Shown here piece by piece: positions 20,721 through 33,565 of a stretch of DNA of 64,000 bases (position 1 is the first letter of the stretch; every line of letters begins with the position of its first letter). Source of the stretch: Blastocystis hominis (taxonomy: Eukaryota; Sar; Bigyra; Opalinata; Blastocystidae); the NCBI RefSeq assembly GCF_000151665.1, contig NW_013171831.1, positions 124,001-188,000 of the forward strand. The letters are read 5' to 3'. The notes under the pieces were generated by a model. The model searched no databases. It had not been told where the DNA came from and saw only the letters and a list, made by a program, of their open reading frames with translations. A program made the translations under genes and the position numbers.

Positions 20721-21537
20721 TTAATTCAAATCGCACATATCATCCATATTGGTATTACACTACATTTCACGCAATCCCCATCCCTACCTCCATGTCAAAA
20801 GGACTATGCATATGAAAAAATACATTTCTACTCATGATCCTCCATTCCTCCTCTCTTACCGTGTATGAAGGAACCAAAAATCGTGTTCGGGAAGAACCAA
20901 CGTCGACATATGCATTGCGCTCTGAGGAACCGGAGAGGCTAACATCAGCGTCACATCGCCTCTGTTTTGAGATACAACATTCACAGAAATGGACGGAACA
21001 GTAGCTACAGGATCGATAGGAGCAGTGGGCGCGGCGTTCTCGAGGGTTGAGGAGGTTTCCGATTCAGATGGGGTCGATGATTCACTGGATTCACTTGATT
21101 CTCTGGTCTCTGGCTCTTCGGCGCGGCGCGAATAGGAAAGTCCGTGAAATCTCTTAATAGACAAAGGCAGGGAGTACAGATCCTAGAGTTCAATTCAGTT
21201 AGTCAACACGAAACGCTTGGAGAATGCTTCAGAAAATACTTTTGCGCATGAGTACGAACTTGGACTACCGTACGGGTCGGAATCTAATCTAAGAGTCTAA
21301 TGCTAATCCAACCATTGTGGCAATAGCCTTCCAATCCTTTCCGTACTTCTGGTAACCAAGCAAAAACTGCTCGTGTTCTTGCGGACTCCACCTTCCAACT
21401 ACATCTTATACAGAAAGTGAGTAGATACCAACTTGGTCTCTTGGCGCGCTATTGTTGTCCCTGTTCTAATAATTAGAGTGTCTTTTAACAACGTACACCC
21501 ATACTCGAAGTAGAGGAATCTTGAGGGGTCCTACGGC
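20721..21537 (-). CDS. SHAQKYF-class MYB DNA-binding protein
   Basis: The core exons read RAKRPI-GRWSPQEHEQFLLGYQKYG, KDWKAIATM, IPTRTVVQVRTHAQKYF, LKHSPS. This is one MYB/SANT repeat with the W-x-EEH-FL-G start and the THAQKYF recognition-helix signature found in plant, oomycete and amoebozoan transcription factors. The third Trp is replaced as usual in this class. Downstream are DLYSLPLSIKRFHGLSYSRR, an acidic Ser/Glu/Pro-rich stretch and a C-terminal FFHMHSPFDME...MCDLN. Introns are 28-34 nt. The stop is TAA (20721-20723); TGTTTGTT lies about 70 nt further on. The first exon and start (near 21537) are uncertain. Confidence 0.82.
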
Positions 21538-21805
21538 ATACGATATAAAAAACAAAAATAGTACGTTGATATCTCTTCCATACAGTTTAAGCACTATGCA
21601 ATTTAACAACACATTTTCAACAACCGCGGGAATATTCCATTCCCATTTCTATTACTGGCATCTTTATGCATCGTACGTATGTGATTCTATTCACCGTTTT
21701 GCTCCAAATACAAGCGATACACATTACATCGGGGATCCCACAAATTAAGTAGGGTGCTATGGAATGTTCGAGAGAGAAAGAATTGAAAAAAAGAAAGTTT
21801 ATACT

Positions 21806-22581
21806 ATGTCTCGAAGTGATATTGAAGCATGTATACGATTTTGTATTGTAGTAATGCATAGCCATTGCTGAGTTGCAACATTTTTTGGAACAGGCGCGTA
21901 CAGAGCGAAGTAAGCGCGCTTTGACTTCCTCAATCGTGAGTCTCCAACAAGAGTTGGATGTAGGTGAATATCAAGCATGTCAATTAGAATCTTCCTGCTC
22001 CCGTCACGGCACCCGTTCAAGTACCGCAAAAGAGTGTCACTCAGTTCCTTTTTATCATTTTTAGCTGTGACCTTCTCTTCGATTCCATCTTTCATGTGGG
22101 GTCAGACGTTAGATAATGTTTCGTATGTTTCTGGAATGGTGGTAATCAAACAGAGTGTATTTCAAGGAAGGACTCGAGGGAATTGACAAACTACCCAAAG
22201 AAGCTATCCAGTGCGATTTCGAGGAGGAGTCTGTGGAGCTGCGTATTATGGGCATTCAAAACAAAAACTATCGCTGGTCTTCCAGTACCTTATCTCAATG
22301 AAGCCATCTAATTGTCAGAACTGTACAGCAAGATCGTTCCTTCTTCCTGCAAACTGCTCGTTCGTAAAGACTGCATCACGTTGAAGCTAGCCAAGCTGCA
22401 TCCAGAGAACTGGCTGCAGCTGCAACCGGAGAATAAACCTGTGCGTTCTACCCCCAAAAGCGATGATCCTTCAGCGGGATTGATGGATCTGATGCGTGAT
22501 ATGTACCAGTCGGGAGACGATAATATGAAAAAAGTGATTGCAGAGGCTTTTGTAAGAGAGATGGGCGATGGTGAAGAGTAG
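21806..22581 (+). CDS. CACYBP: Calcyclin-binding/Siah-interacting protein (CacyBP/SIP)
   Basis: The start is at 21806: MSRSDIEASIAELQHFLEQA (helical N-terminal dimerisation region). A CS domain follows (FSSIPSFMWGQTLDNVSVYF, LPKEAIQCDFEEESVELRIM, KIVPSSCKLLVRKDCITLKL). The C-terminal SGS region includes GLMDLMRDMYQSGDDNMKKV. This order is that of CacyBP/SIP, which bridges Siah-type ubiquitin ligases, Skp1 and S100 proteins in animals; SGS domains also bind HSP90-related partners. Introns are 28-34 nt. TAG is at 22579-22581; TGTTTGTT at 22650-22657 is far downstream, so another small terminal exon cannot be excluded. Confidence 0.92.
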
Positions 22582-22706
22582 GAAAAGGCACGATCGGGAG
22601 TGTCTCCGGCGGATATGGCGGACGGAATGTAGTATTTTAAGGGATATTTTGTTTGTTGATAAACCGTTACTGGGAAGGAAAAACCTTATAATTAGATTCG
22701 TGAACA

Positions 22707-23963
22707 ATGAGTCAGCCTCCTGTTCTTGGAGTTCGAACAATCTACTGGAATGTGATGAAGGAATTGGGTTGCTAAGCTGTAGAATGACCACGTTGAAATG
22801 ATTAACCAAAAGGTCCTTCCTAACAAATTTGAAATTGTTTCTTGTATATTCCTTGTGATAGGAACCTAATTCACTAGGCAACTCCATGAAAGAGATTTTC
22901 ACGGCGATTCGAGGTAGGTTTCTGTCCGATCTTACTAGGAGATATGACGATTCGCGGAGCTCCGGCGATTGGCGTAGCGGGCGCCTACGGCATGGTGTTT
23001 GCCGTTAAAGAGAAGCATCCTGACACTTTCAATGATCTTTTGCAGTGTCTGAGAGACGCAAAAGAGTACCTGGACAGCGCTCGACCCACAGCAGTCAATC
23101 TCATGTGGGCAACAAAGAGAGTGATCGACGAGGTGGAATCCGCCTCTCCCTCCAACTTCTACGAATTCCTCATCGAACTGGCGCAGAAAATCGCCGACGA
23201 AGACGTCCAAATCAACAAACAAATGGCGATTCACGGCGCTGCGCTCGTTCCTCCAAATTCCAACGTGATCCATCATTGCAACACGGGTGCTCTCGCCACG
23301 GTGGACATTGGTACAGCCCTCGGCGTGATCTATGGCAGCGTCTTGGCTTCGCAATAACGGCTAGAATGCCACTTGCAGGGCAAAAACATCCACGTTTGGG
23401 TCGACGAGACGCGTCCGCGTTTGCAAGGCGCTCGCCTCACCGCCTGGGAATTAGCTCGTGCTCGTACCCGCATCGAACTCCTTGCCAATAGACGTGCCTT
23501 ATCACTTGATGGCAGACGGAGCCAGCGGATTGCTGATGTAGAAATCGGGGCTTTTTTTGTCATAGGCGGACTCGAAAGATCGACTGCGTGCTGTTTGGAG
23601 CGGATCGCGTAGCTGCGAATGGCGACGTTGCGAACAAAATAGGGACTTATAATGCAGGACACGAAGGAGAGAATGATGTATAGTTATCGGTGGTCGCTCA
23701 TGAGAATCATGTGCCTGTGTATGCAGTGGTGCCCACCTCGACGATTGATTTATCGCTGGCTTCGGGAGATGAGATCCCGATTGAATTCCGAGGGAAAGAG
23801 GAAGTTGTGCGAGTGGACGGGTCGGCGGTAGCGCCAATCGAGTCTGAAGTGTTTAATCCTGCTTTTGATGTGACTCCGAATCGCTATATCACTGCAATAA
23901 TCACCGAGAAGGGAGTTTGTTATCCTCCTTTTGAGGAGTCTCTCAAGCGTGTTGTAATGTCGT
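22707..23963 (+). CDS. MRI1: Methylthioribose-1-phosphate isomerase
   Basis: The start is at 22707 ([15 protein letters not shown]). Exons give [39 protein letters not shown] (catalytic Cys block), [40 protein letters not shown] (catalytic Asp block) and [13 protein letters not shown]...GDEIPIE. All signatures of the MtnA branch of the eIF2B-like superfamily are present. The enzyme converts methylthioribose-1-P to methylthioribulose-1-P in methionine salvage. Most introns are GT-AG (25-39 nt), but the one after KIGTYN appears to be GC-AG (23654-23683, 30 nt). The stop is made by poly(A): T23963 after ...LKRVVMS, 4 nt, then TGTTTGTT. Confidence 0.93.
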
Positions 23964-23967
23964 TGCT

Positions 23968-23975
23968 TGTTTGTT
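23968..23975 (+). terminator. Poly(A) downstream element TGTTTGTT
   Basis: Spacer of 4 nt (TGCT) after T23963 of the MtnA-type isomerase gene. Confidence 0.85.
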
Positions 23976-24069
23976 TCAAACGAGAGAATTGTGTGTGTGT
24001 GTACGTTTTCGCAATCAAGGATAGCATGCTATCACACTCTTCATTTAAAAAAACACAGGTAGATTGATA

Positions 24070-25560
24070 TTTTGGCAATTCGCGAAATAGAAATTCATTC
24101 AACACTTTATAGTCACAACTTCTTTCTCATGTTAGGTAAAAAGTATATTGGAACCTTAATTAATAAGAACTAATGGATTGTAAATTTGGTAGATTTATTA
24201 TCGATCATATCAATCGTTCTTACTTGCTATTTTCACTTAAGGGAATTCAGTACTAATGCATAAAGTACCCCTTTACCAAGTTGAATGGAGTGGAATGATA
24301 TACAATTCAGTATGTGGAATGATTTCGATTAGTTGTTGATGTTTATGGTATTATACATACATGAACTTCTTACCAAAGTTTCTGAATTCTTGCCTTTTCT
24401 GATAGTTCAATGGATTTAATCTATCGATATTGAATGGTTGTACTGATTATAACTACTCATTAATACTATGGAAATATCAATACCACTCGAATCGATTTAG
24501 GTTTCATGCATTTTAATTGTTACAGCAATTTGAAGGAATCGTACATGGCTTTGTTGCAAACTATATGACAAGAGGTATACAATTGTTATCAAAATGAGTA
24601 ATCACCCTGATTTAAACTTGTTATTTATCAATCTCATATCACATTTTCAAAATTCCTTTATGAAAAAAACAAAGACTGCTTTCTTTTTCAGTAAATATTC
24701 ATCTTTATGCTCGCCTGGAAACATTGGACACTATAGTTTCAGCAAATAATAGTAATATTGTAGACTTCACGAAGGTTATGCAGCAATAAAACCAAACATT
24801 TATCCCTTAAATTCTTGCAGTGCCTTTATGTGTTAACAATATAATTTATTGCTCCTACTCTTTAATTCCATTCATTGCATAATAAATAATGATAGTTCAT
24901 TTACCTACCATGCTATTTTGTCTCCATTCTTATTAGAATAATACTATATCAGTTAATTTTTATCATGCTATTGTTATCTTAGGCAGATTATATAGTCATT
25001 TATGTTTCAAATCCACATATGAAGCCTTTCTAATTCATTATTATGTTGAAAAATGCTTTGTTAAAGTCCTGTTGTTTTGAAGCATAAGAAAAGAGCTTTT
25101 CACGATTATGCTCAATAAACAACCATTTTCCTTCCACACTTGTACAATTTATACAACATACAAATGTGATAGTGTAAGAGAGTACAAGGATCTTTTGAGA
25201 GTCAAAAACAACTAGCTTCCTCTCACTTTAGATATGGCAAGTAGTGTCCTCCACATAACAATAATAGTTACTAACATCTACATGTTGTCTATTTTGCTTT
25301 TACATAGTTTTTGGTATCTGGCATTATACATTACTAGATAAATATATCATACTATGTGATATAACTTTCTGTGTAGAGTAAGCATGTTTTTCGTGCTAAT
25401 AATGCACTATCTCGCAAAATAGAGAAAACAGTTTTGAAAAGAAAATAGCATTAATTCCTGAGCTATAAACACATAAAATTTCCAAAAATAAAATAGAATA
25501 TGCTCAAAATGCAACGAAGTACCATAAATCAGTACCTAGGTCAGAATTTGTAGACCTAAG
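24070..25560. other. AT-rich intergenic DNA
   Basis: About 1.5 kb of AT-rich sequence with no long ORF, no conserved motif and no obvious repeat. It forms the left flank of the giant LRR gene and shares its base composition rather than that of the upstream housekeeping genes. Confidence 0.7.
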
Positions 25561-25685
25561 TTATGCTTCTGTTATTCAGAGCCCAAATAATAAGAAAAAT
25601 AGAATACTTTGAAAAAATAGTGAGCTTGTGTGAAAAAGACGAAACACTCAGAAATTTGTGTTTTTTCATTTTTCTTTTCTATTTG

Positions 25686-28600
25686 ATGTCAAGTATTGCT
25701 GATTTCGTCAATTCTGTTATAAGTAATCATTATATTGATAGTTCCATCATTCAAAATGCGCAAGGTTGTTTGGATAAAGAAATGAAAGTGGATGGCTGGA
25801 TTTTACTTGCACTGAGTAGCAAACAATGTATAGTCTTGAAATGCAATATTGGCGAATCTGTGAATCTCGGATTTTTGATGAATGATGAAAAAGTGTTGAA
25901 AGTGTTTGGAAGTGATCAAATTGGTGATATTTCACATTATAAACAGTCCATAGTAGAAGGAATCGTGGATTTGGATCATGGAAGTCGATTTGAAGGAATG
26001 ATATTGGCAGAAAACAAGTTTGGAATTCCATTTGGATATGGTGAAATGTATGATGATGATGGAATATTGGTGTACAAGGGCATAACGATCAATTGGAAAC
26101 GATTTGGCTATGGAACGAGTTATCATAATAATGGATGTATTGAATATGAAGGATATTGGTGTGATGATATGCGATTTGGAATTGGAAAAGTGTATAATCG
26201 AAAAGAAGTGTTAATTGAAGATTGTATGTGGTATAATGGTACTAAATGTGATATTTGTGAAGGAGATGGATCAGAACCAATGAATCTCGGAATCAAACAC
26301 TTGAAACTGACTGACAATTGTGTATTGGTTGAATGGGATGTTTCGTGGTTTTTGAATTTGGAATCAATCGAAATCGGCAATAATTGTTTTGGATCAGTGA
26401 CAACATTCAAAATCGATGGATTGAATCGATTAAAAACTATCATTATTGGAAGCAATTCATTTACTCAAGTGATTCAAGATGAATGGATAGACAGCTGGAA
26501 TGAAGCAATGACAAGATGCAACAAATCGAAATCATTTCACATTCTGAATTGTGAATCATTGGAATCCATTCAAATTGGTGAATATAGTTTCAGTGATTTT
26601 GCTGGAGACTTTGAATTGACCAATTTGCCACAATTACAAGCCATTCAAATTGGTTCAACTCAAAGGGAATCTCGTAACTTTCATGGTAGTTCATTTGTGA
26701 TTCGAGGTATTGAATTGATATTAAACGTGTAAATTATTAGATCTTCCAAATCTACAATCCATTACACTCGGAAATAAAGCATTTCGTGATTCATTATCAA
26801 CAATAATCGAAAGTATTGAATGAATTTCAATGAAATCATTGATATAGATCTGCCCAATCTAAAATCCATTACACTCGGATTTTTAGGATTACGCGGAACT
26901 AACGAAAACAAGAACTGTTCATTGACTATGCGAAGTATCATTGAATTGATTCGAAATGATTGAATATAGATCTTCCAATTCTAACATCCATTTGTTCTCA
27001 AGGTGGGAGTTTCATAAAGCTTAATTCTCTAATATTGGAAAGTATTTTAGGAATATTGTAGATTGATTACATTTAGATATTCCAAATCTTCAAACTGTCA
27101 ATTTACCTGACTCGTTCAAAAATGTGATCAATCCTATTGTGAATAGTAATAGAGATTATATATAATATAATATAATATAGATGTATCTGAATTGTTATTT
27201 CCGAAAATACATCATTTAAGTAATATTCTATCAACTGATTTATCAATTACTTCAATTGCTATTCCTGATTGGACCTATAGTAATATACAACATTCTATAC
27301 TCGATTTTTCAGAATTCAGTCTTGTTGAATCAATTGTGATTGGTAATAAATGTTTTGGATCAGTGAAAACATTCAGAATCGATGAATTGAATCAATTGAA
27401 AACCATCAAAATCGGAAGCAATTCATTTACTCAGAAAATGGATAGAGAAGGAAATGATAAATCGAAATCATTTCACATATTAAATTGTGAATCATTAGAA
27501 TCCATTCAAATTGGTGAATTCAGTTTCAGTGATTTTGGAGGCGAATTTGAATTGGCCAATTTACCACATTTACAATCCATTCAAATTGGAACAATTGGAA
27601 GTATTTCAAACAATTTCTGCTATAGTTCATTTGTGATTCGAGGTATTGAACTGATACTGTATATTTGAATGATTAGATCTTCCAAATCTACAATCCATTA
27701 CATTAGGTAATTATGCATTCGAGTATTCATTATCAACAATAATCGAAAGTATTGAATGAATTTCAATGAAATGATCGATATAGATCTACCATCATTACGA
27801 TCCATTACACTCGGTCATAATGCACTGTATGGTAACTTAAGAAAAAGGAATATATTGACAATGCGAAGTATCAATGAACTGATTGAAAATGATTGAATAT
27901 AGATCTACCAAATCTTTTATCCATAAGTTCTAAATCACGCAGCTTCAGTAATACAACGAAAGTAGTATTGGAAAGTTTATCTTAATATTGAATATTGATT
28001 GCACATAGATATTCCTAATCTCCAAAATGTCGATTTACCTCATTCATTTGAAAAAACGATAGATTTTCATACGCGAAGTATGGTAATATATATCACAATA
28101 GAATATAGATATTCATCAAAATATGTCCCGACTACTAAATTCTAAAATTACGCACCCCAAATTAATTGTTGCATTTGATTCATCGGTAACTTCTATTACT
28201 ATTCCCAATGAGTCTTGTAATGATAGAAAATATACAATATTTGATTTCTCTCGATTCAGACTAGTTGAATCAATTGAAATTGGTGATGAATGCTTTGAGT
28301 CAATACAAGCATTCAGAATCGATGGATTGAATCGATTGAGAACTATCATTATTGGAAGCAATTCATTTACTCAACACAAGAATAAGGGAGGGAAAAATAA
28401 TCTTGATAACTCATTCCACATTCTGAATTGTAAATTACTGGAATCCATTCACATTGGCGAATATAGTTTCAGTGATTTTGGAATACAATTTGAACTGACC
28501 AACTTACCGCAATTACAACATATTCAGATCGGTATAATTGGAAGTAAATCATACAATTTTCATGGCAGTTCATTTGTGATTCGAGGTATTGAATTGATAT

Positions 28601-31600
28601 TAAACGTGTAAATGCATAGATCTTCCAAATCTACAATCCATTACACTAGGTAATTATGCATTCGAGTATTCTCTATCAACAATAATCGAAAGTATTGAAT
28701 GAATTTCAATGAAATCATTGATATAGATCTACCATCATTACATTCCATTCGACTCGGTAAATGTTCACTTCAAGGAATAAGAGATAATGAATCATGTTCA
28801 TTGACTATGCGAAGTATCATTGAATTGATTCGAAATGATTGAATATAGATCTTCCAATTCTAACATCCATTTGTTCTCAAGGTGGGAGTTTCATAAAGCT
28901 TAATTCTCTAATATTGGAAAGTATTTATGAATCTTGTAGATTGATTACATTTAGATATTCCAAATCTTCAGAATGTCAATTTACCTGATTCGTTCAAAAA
29001 TGTGATCAATCCTATTGTGAATAGTAATAGAGATTATATATAATATAATATAATATAGATGTATCTGAATTGTTATTTCCGAAAATACATCATTTAAGTA
29101 ATATTCTATCAACTGATTTATCAATTACTTCAATTGCTATTCCTGATTGGACCTATAGTAATATACAACATTCTATACTCGATTTTTCAGAATTCAGTCT
29201 TGTTGAATCAATTGTGATTGGTAATAAATGTTTTGGATCAGTGAAAACATTCAGAATCGATGAATTGAATCAATTGAAAACTATCATGATTGGAAATGAT
29301 ACGTATTTACAAACAAAATGGGGAAATGATAAATCGAAATCATTCCATATATTGAATTGTGAATCATTAGAATCCATTCAAATTGGTGAATTCAGTTTCA
29401 GTGATTTTGGAGGCGACTTTGAATTGAAGAATCTACCACAATTACAATCCATTCAAATTGGGACAATTGGAAGGAAATCATACAATTTCTGCTATAGTTC
29501 ATTTGTGATTCGAGGTATTGAATTGATACTGTATATTTGAATGATTAGATCTTCCAAATCTACAATCCATTACACTCGGTGATTATACATTCCATTATTC
29601 CTTATCAATAATAATCGAAAGTATTGAATGAATTCGAATGAAATGATCGATATAGATCTACCATCATTACAATCCATTACACTCGGTAAATGTTCACTTC
29701 AAGGAATAAGAAATGATGAATCATGTTCATTGACAATGCGAAGTATCAATGAATTGATTTGAAATGATTGAATATAGATCTTCCAAATCTGAAATCCATA
29801 ATGAATTTGAGTGGAGATAGTTTTGAATATCCTCGAACAGTAAAATTGGAAAGTATATCTAAATATTGAATATTGATTGCATATAGATATTCCAAATCTT
29901 AAAAACGTCAATCTGCCTGGTTCATTTATGAGAGTAAACAACCCAATTGTAAATAGTATTGGAATTCATAAATATAATTTGAAATATAGATGTTCATCAA
30001 AACATCTCGCAACTTTTGTATTCAAAAGTATCATATCCCAATTTCATTAACTCAATTGATTCGTCAGTGAGTTTTATTGGTGTTCCTGATAATTCTTTTA
30101 ATAATGTTAAATATGCAATATTAGATTCTTCTCAGTTCAAAAATGTGCAATCAATTAAAATTGGCAGTAATTGCTTTGGATCAGTACAAACATTCAGAAT
30201 CGATGGATTGAATCGATTGAAAACCATTATGATTGAAAGCAATTCATTTATTATAAAAAGAAATATTTACAAATGTGATATCAATAAATCATTTCACATA
30301 TTGAATTGTGAATCATTGGAATCTATTCAAATTGGCGAATACAATTTCACTGATTTTGCTGGAGAATTTGAATTGACCAATTTGCCACAATTACAATCCA
30401 TTCAAATTGGAACAATTGGAAATAATTCATACAATTTTCATGGTAGTTCATTCATCATTCATGGTATGGAACTGATACTGTATATTTGAATGATACGTAG
30501 ATCTTCCAAATCTACAATCCATTACATTAGGTAATTATGCATTCGAGTATTCTCTATCAACAATAATCGAAAGTATTGAATGAATTCGAATGAAATGATC
30601 GATATAGATCTACCATCATTACGATCTATTCAACTTGGAATGATGGGATTATGTGGTAAAAGTGATAATGAAAACTGTTCATTAACAATGCGAAGTATAA
30701 ATATAATTACTCAAAATGATTGAATATAGATCTTCCAATTCTAACATTCATTCAATTTGGTCAGAAAAGTTTCGAATATTCTCGAATAGTAAAATTGGAG
30801 AGTATATCAAAATATTGGAAATTGAAGACTTATAGATATTCCAATTCTTCATGTTTTTGATTTTTCTATTCCATTCAAAAGAGTGAACGGTCCCATTGTA
30901 AATAGTATTGGAATTCACATATATAATTTGAAATATAGATGTTCATCAAAATCCCTCCCAACTTTCAAATTCTAAAATATCACTTTCCGATTCACATAAA
31001 TCAATTGACTCGTCAGTCACTTCTCCTGCTGTTTCTGATTGGACCTATGCTGATATACAAAATTCTATACTCGATTTTTCTCAACTTAAATATGTTAAAT
31101 CAATTGAAATTGATGATGAATGCTTCGAGTCAATACAGACACTCACAATCGAAGGATTTAATCGATTAATAATGCTCAAAATCGGCAAAAACTCATTTAC
31201 TCAGGTGAATGAAAAAACATGGAATAAAAGTTGGAGTGAAGCAATGACAAAATGTAATCACTCAAAATCGTTCCACATAATGCACTGTATATCATTGATA
31301 TCCATTCAAATTGGACAATATAGTTTCAGTGATTTTGCTGGAGAATTTGAATTGACCAATTTGCCACAATTACAATCTATTCAAATTGGTACAATTGGAA
31401 GGAAATCATGCAATTTCCTTAGTAATTCATTTGTAATTGGATGTAATGATATGACAATGAATATTTGATTGATTAGATCTTCCAAATCTACAATCCATTA
31501 CACTCGGGGATTATACATTCTATGAATCCAAATCAACAATAATCGAAAGTATTGAATGAATTCGAATGAAATCATTGATATAGATCTTCCATCATTACGA

Positions 31601-31958
31601 TCTATTGACCTCGGTAAATGTTCACTTCAAGGAATAAGAAATGATGAATCATGTTCATTAACAATGCGAAGTATCAATGAATTGATTTGAAATGATTGAA
31701 TATAGTTCTTCCAAATCTGAAATCCATAATGAATTTGAGTGGAGAAAGTTTTGAATATCCTCGAACAGTAAAATTGGAAAGTATATTTAAATATGAATAT
31801 TGATTGCATATAGATATTCCAAATCTACAAAAAGTCATCTTGCCCCATTCATTTCAGAAAGTTCAATCAAAATCAATATCAAGTATTGCTTAGTATAAAT
31901 CATTTGATTCATAGATGATGTTATTTCCTCACTCGCTGATTTGATAAACACCGATTAA
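25686..31958 (+). CDS. Giant MORN + BspA-like leucine-rich-repeat protein made of six exon cassettes
   Basis: The first long exon (ATG at 25686; the frame is open back to 25563) has a unique N-terminus, MORN-type repeats (GYGEMYDDDGILVYKG, GYGTSYHNNGCIEYEGYW, GIGKVYNRKEVLIED) and then BspA-like LRRs (LESIEIGNNCFGSVTTFKID). It is followed by four short exons, each starting with an LP/IP-NL-SI LRR turn, then by five further cassettes of one long plus four short exons at roughly 930-980-bp spacing, and a last exon ending NDVISSLADLINTD, TAA 31956-31958. I count about 30 introns of 32-36 nt, all splitting a codon after base 1. The product would be about 1,700 residues. BspA-like LRRs and MORN repeats mediate binding; no signal peptide is seen. 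TTGTTTATT follows the stop. Confidence 0.82.
26917..27399 (+). repeat. Near-identical block, copy 1
   Basis: About 480 bp almost identical to 28796-29278, an offset of 1,879 bp, spanning introns as well as exons. Confidence 0.9.
28796..29278 (+). repeat. Near-identical block, copy 2
   Basis: Partner of 26917-27399. The offset equals two cassettes, so the last duplication moved a two-cassette unit. Confidence 0.9.
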
Positions 31959-32428
31959 TCATTTGTTTATTCGATTTGTTATAAAGAAACAATGTTAATA
32001 TATATGTATTTCTAAAATAAGTGCCATTTACATAGTCAATGTATCTATAGCATGCAATGGTTTTGAATAACTTATCAGTCTTCTCATGTTCATATTCTAA
32101 AGAAACCACAATTCTTTAGAGATAACAAACTCATTCTTGCTTAAACTCTGCATTCACGACTCAATTATTTGATTTCTTCTCTATTAGTGCCTCTATTATT
32201 GTGGCAAAACTAGCTAGAGCACACTCTTTTCTAACTATCAAACAATTAGCTAAACGCAGTAAAGCAACTAAATAACACATCTCATTTGTTAGCATTTATT
32301 TTCGTTCTTTATTCGCAAGCACTTACTATCCTATACTTTATTATAATTATCTCACCTGCATTGTTTTGGTAATACGGTGCCATTCTCATAAGCAACTCCT
32401 CACATTTTTACAGAACGATTCCATATTC
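31959..32428. other. AT-rich intergenic DNA
   Basis: About 470 bp between the giant LRR gene and the SDR gene. Apart from the two 3' elements (TTGTTTATT after the LRR gene, minus-strand TGTTTGTT of the SDR at the right end) nothing is recognised. Confidence 0.65.
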
Positions 32429-32439
32429 AACAAACACTC

Positions 32440-33472
32440 CTAATGAAAGAGCCCACGATACACCATATCCAGCAGTACTTCTAAAGACTCTCTTAAGTAT
32501 GCAGGGCCTGATAAAAATCCATAACAAATCGAGTAGCAAGAAAAGGGGAAAACAATCAAGAAGTCTCCATTCTCACAGCCATTAATAATCAGCTTTGCCG
32601 CACTCTCTGCAGAGAGGAAAATCCAGGTCAGCCACGACGGCAGCACTTGAGTCATTCCTGTCTTCACTCCTCCAGGACACACATATGAAATAGAGATTCC
32701 TTTTTCTTTTAGGGGGAATCGAAGCGACTCGGCAATCGCTCGCATGCAGTTCTTTGAAATAGTATAGTTTGGAGTAATGCGAGTGCCTCCAAAACCCAGA
32801 ATCGATGAGAACAGGCATATTTTCCCTCTGCCACGATTCTACTTGAAAGCTCGCTCACAATCGTACGTTCATCATCTCTAAGACTGGTTGGAGAAGGCTG
32901 TACACACCAAGGATGTTCACGGAGAAGATCTTTGGGAAATCCTGTGAATAACATTCCTCCATTGGATTTCACCTGAACGCAATCTGAAAGTGGTTTCTTA
33001 GGCGTGTCATTGATCGCAGCACATGGGTAGAGAGCATCAATAGGATGAGAAACGTCGTATGCATAAATGGCGGAACGCACAGCTTCCGTATCTGTCACAT
33101 CCAGTTTCATAGCCGTCACGGAGTTTGCACCAGCCTCTTCACACTTCGATCGTGTGAGATCCAAGCCAGCTTGGTTCACATCAATAAGAAGTAAATCACA
33201 ACCCTAAAAATAATATTGAGTCACCAAACTCCAACCGATTTAGCATAGTGTTCTGCAATCATCTGACCCATTCCGCTACCAGCTCCTGAAATCACAATCG
33301 ACTTGGATCTTTCAGGTGTTTTGCTCCATAGAGATGTAATCAAACGTACAACCCGATACAGAACAAAGGTGATTGTCCAAATAGGTATAAATACCGCAAA
33401 AAAGCAAAGGGATAAAATGATTATCACCAAGTGATAAACTAATAGGTACAATTCACGAAAGAATAAAATCAT
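32440..33472 (-). CDS. Membrane-anchored short-chain dehydrogenase/reductase
   Basis: The start is at 33472. An N-terminal hydrophobic anchor (LVYHLVIIILSLCFFAVFIP) precedes a Rossmann fold: VISGAGSGMGQMIAEHYAK is the GxxxGxG cofactor motif, LLLIDVNQ ends beta-2 with an Asp that favours NAD(H), MKLDVTD follows, and the catalytic motif is Y-x-x-x-K in TPNYTISKNCM. A PG motif follows (SYVCPGGVKTGM). The usual NAG is replaced by CAAIN. This order suits ER-membrane SDRs such as 3-ketodihydrosphingosine reductase or hydroxysteroid dehydrogenases; the substrate is undetermined. TAG is at 32440-32442, and TGTTTGTT is 3 nt away (32429-32436). Confidence 0.88.
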
Positions 33473-33547
33473 TTTGATTCCTATCTCTATGTTTTTTTCT
33501 GTGGATTCTCTTTACGAACTCTATGGAAATATTGTACTATTCATACT

Positions 33548-33565
33548 ATTATTATTATTATTATT
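33548..33565 (+). repeat. (ATT)n microsatellite
   Basis: Five to six ATT units in the intergenic region upstream of NOP58. Confidence 0.85.

Noticed and set aside
27192-31468. Five separate LRR genes of about 100-160 residues
   Set aside because: They are the long exons of one gene: each is joined to the next by four short exons with matching phase-1 splice sites.
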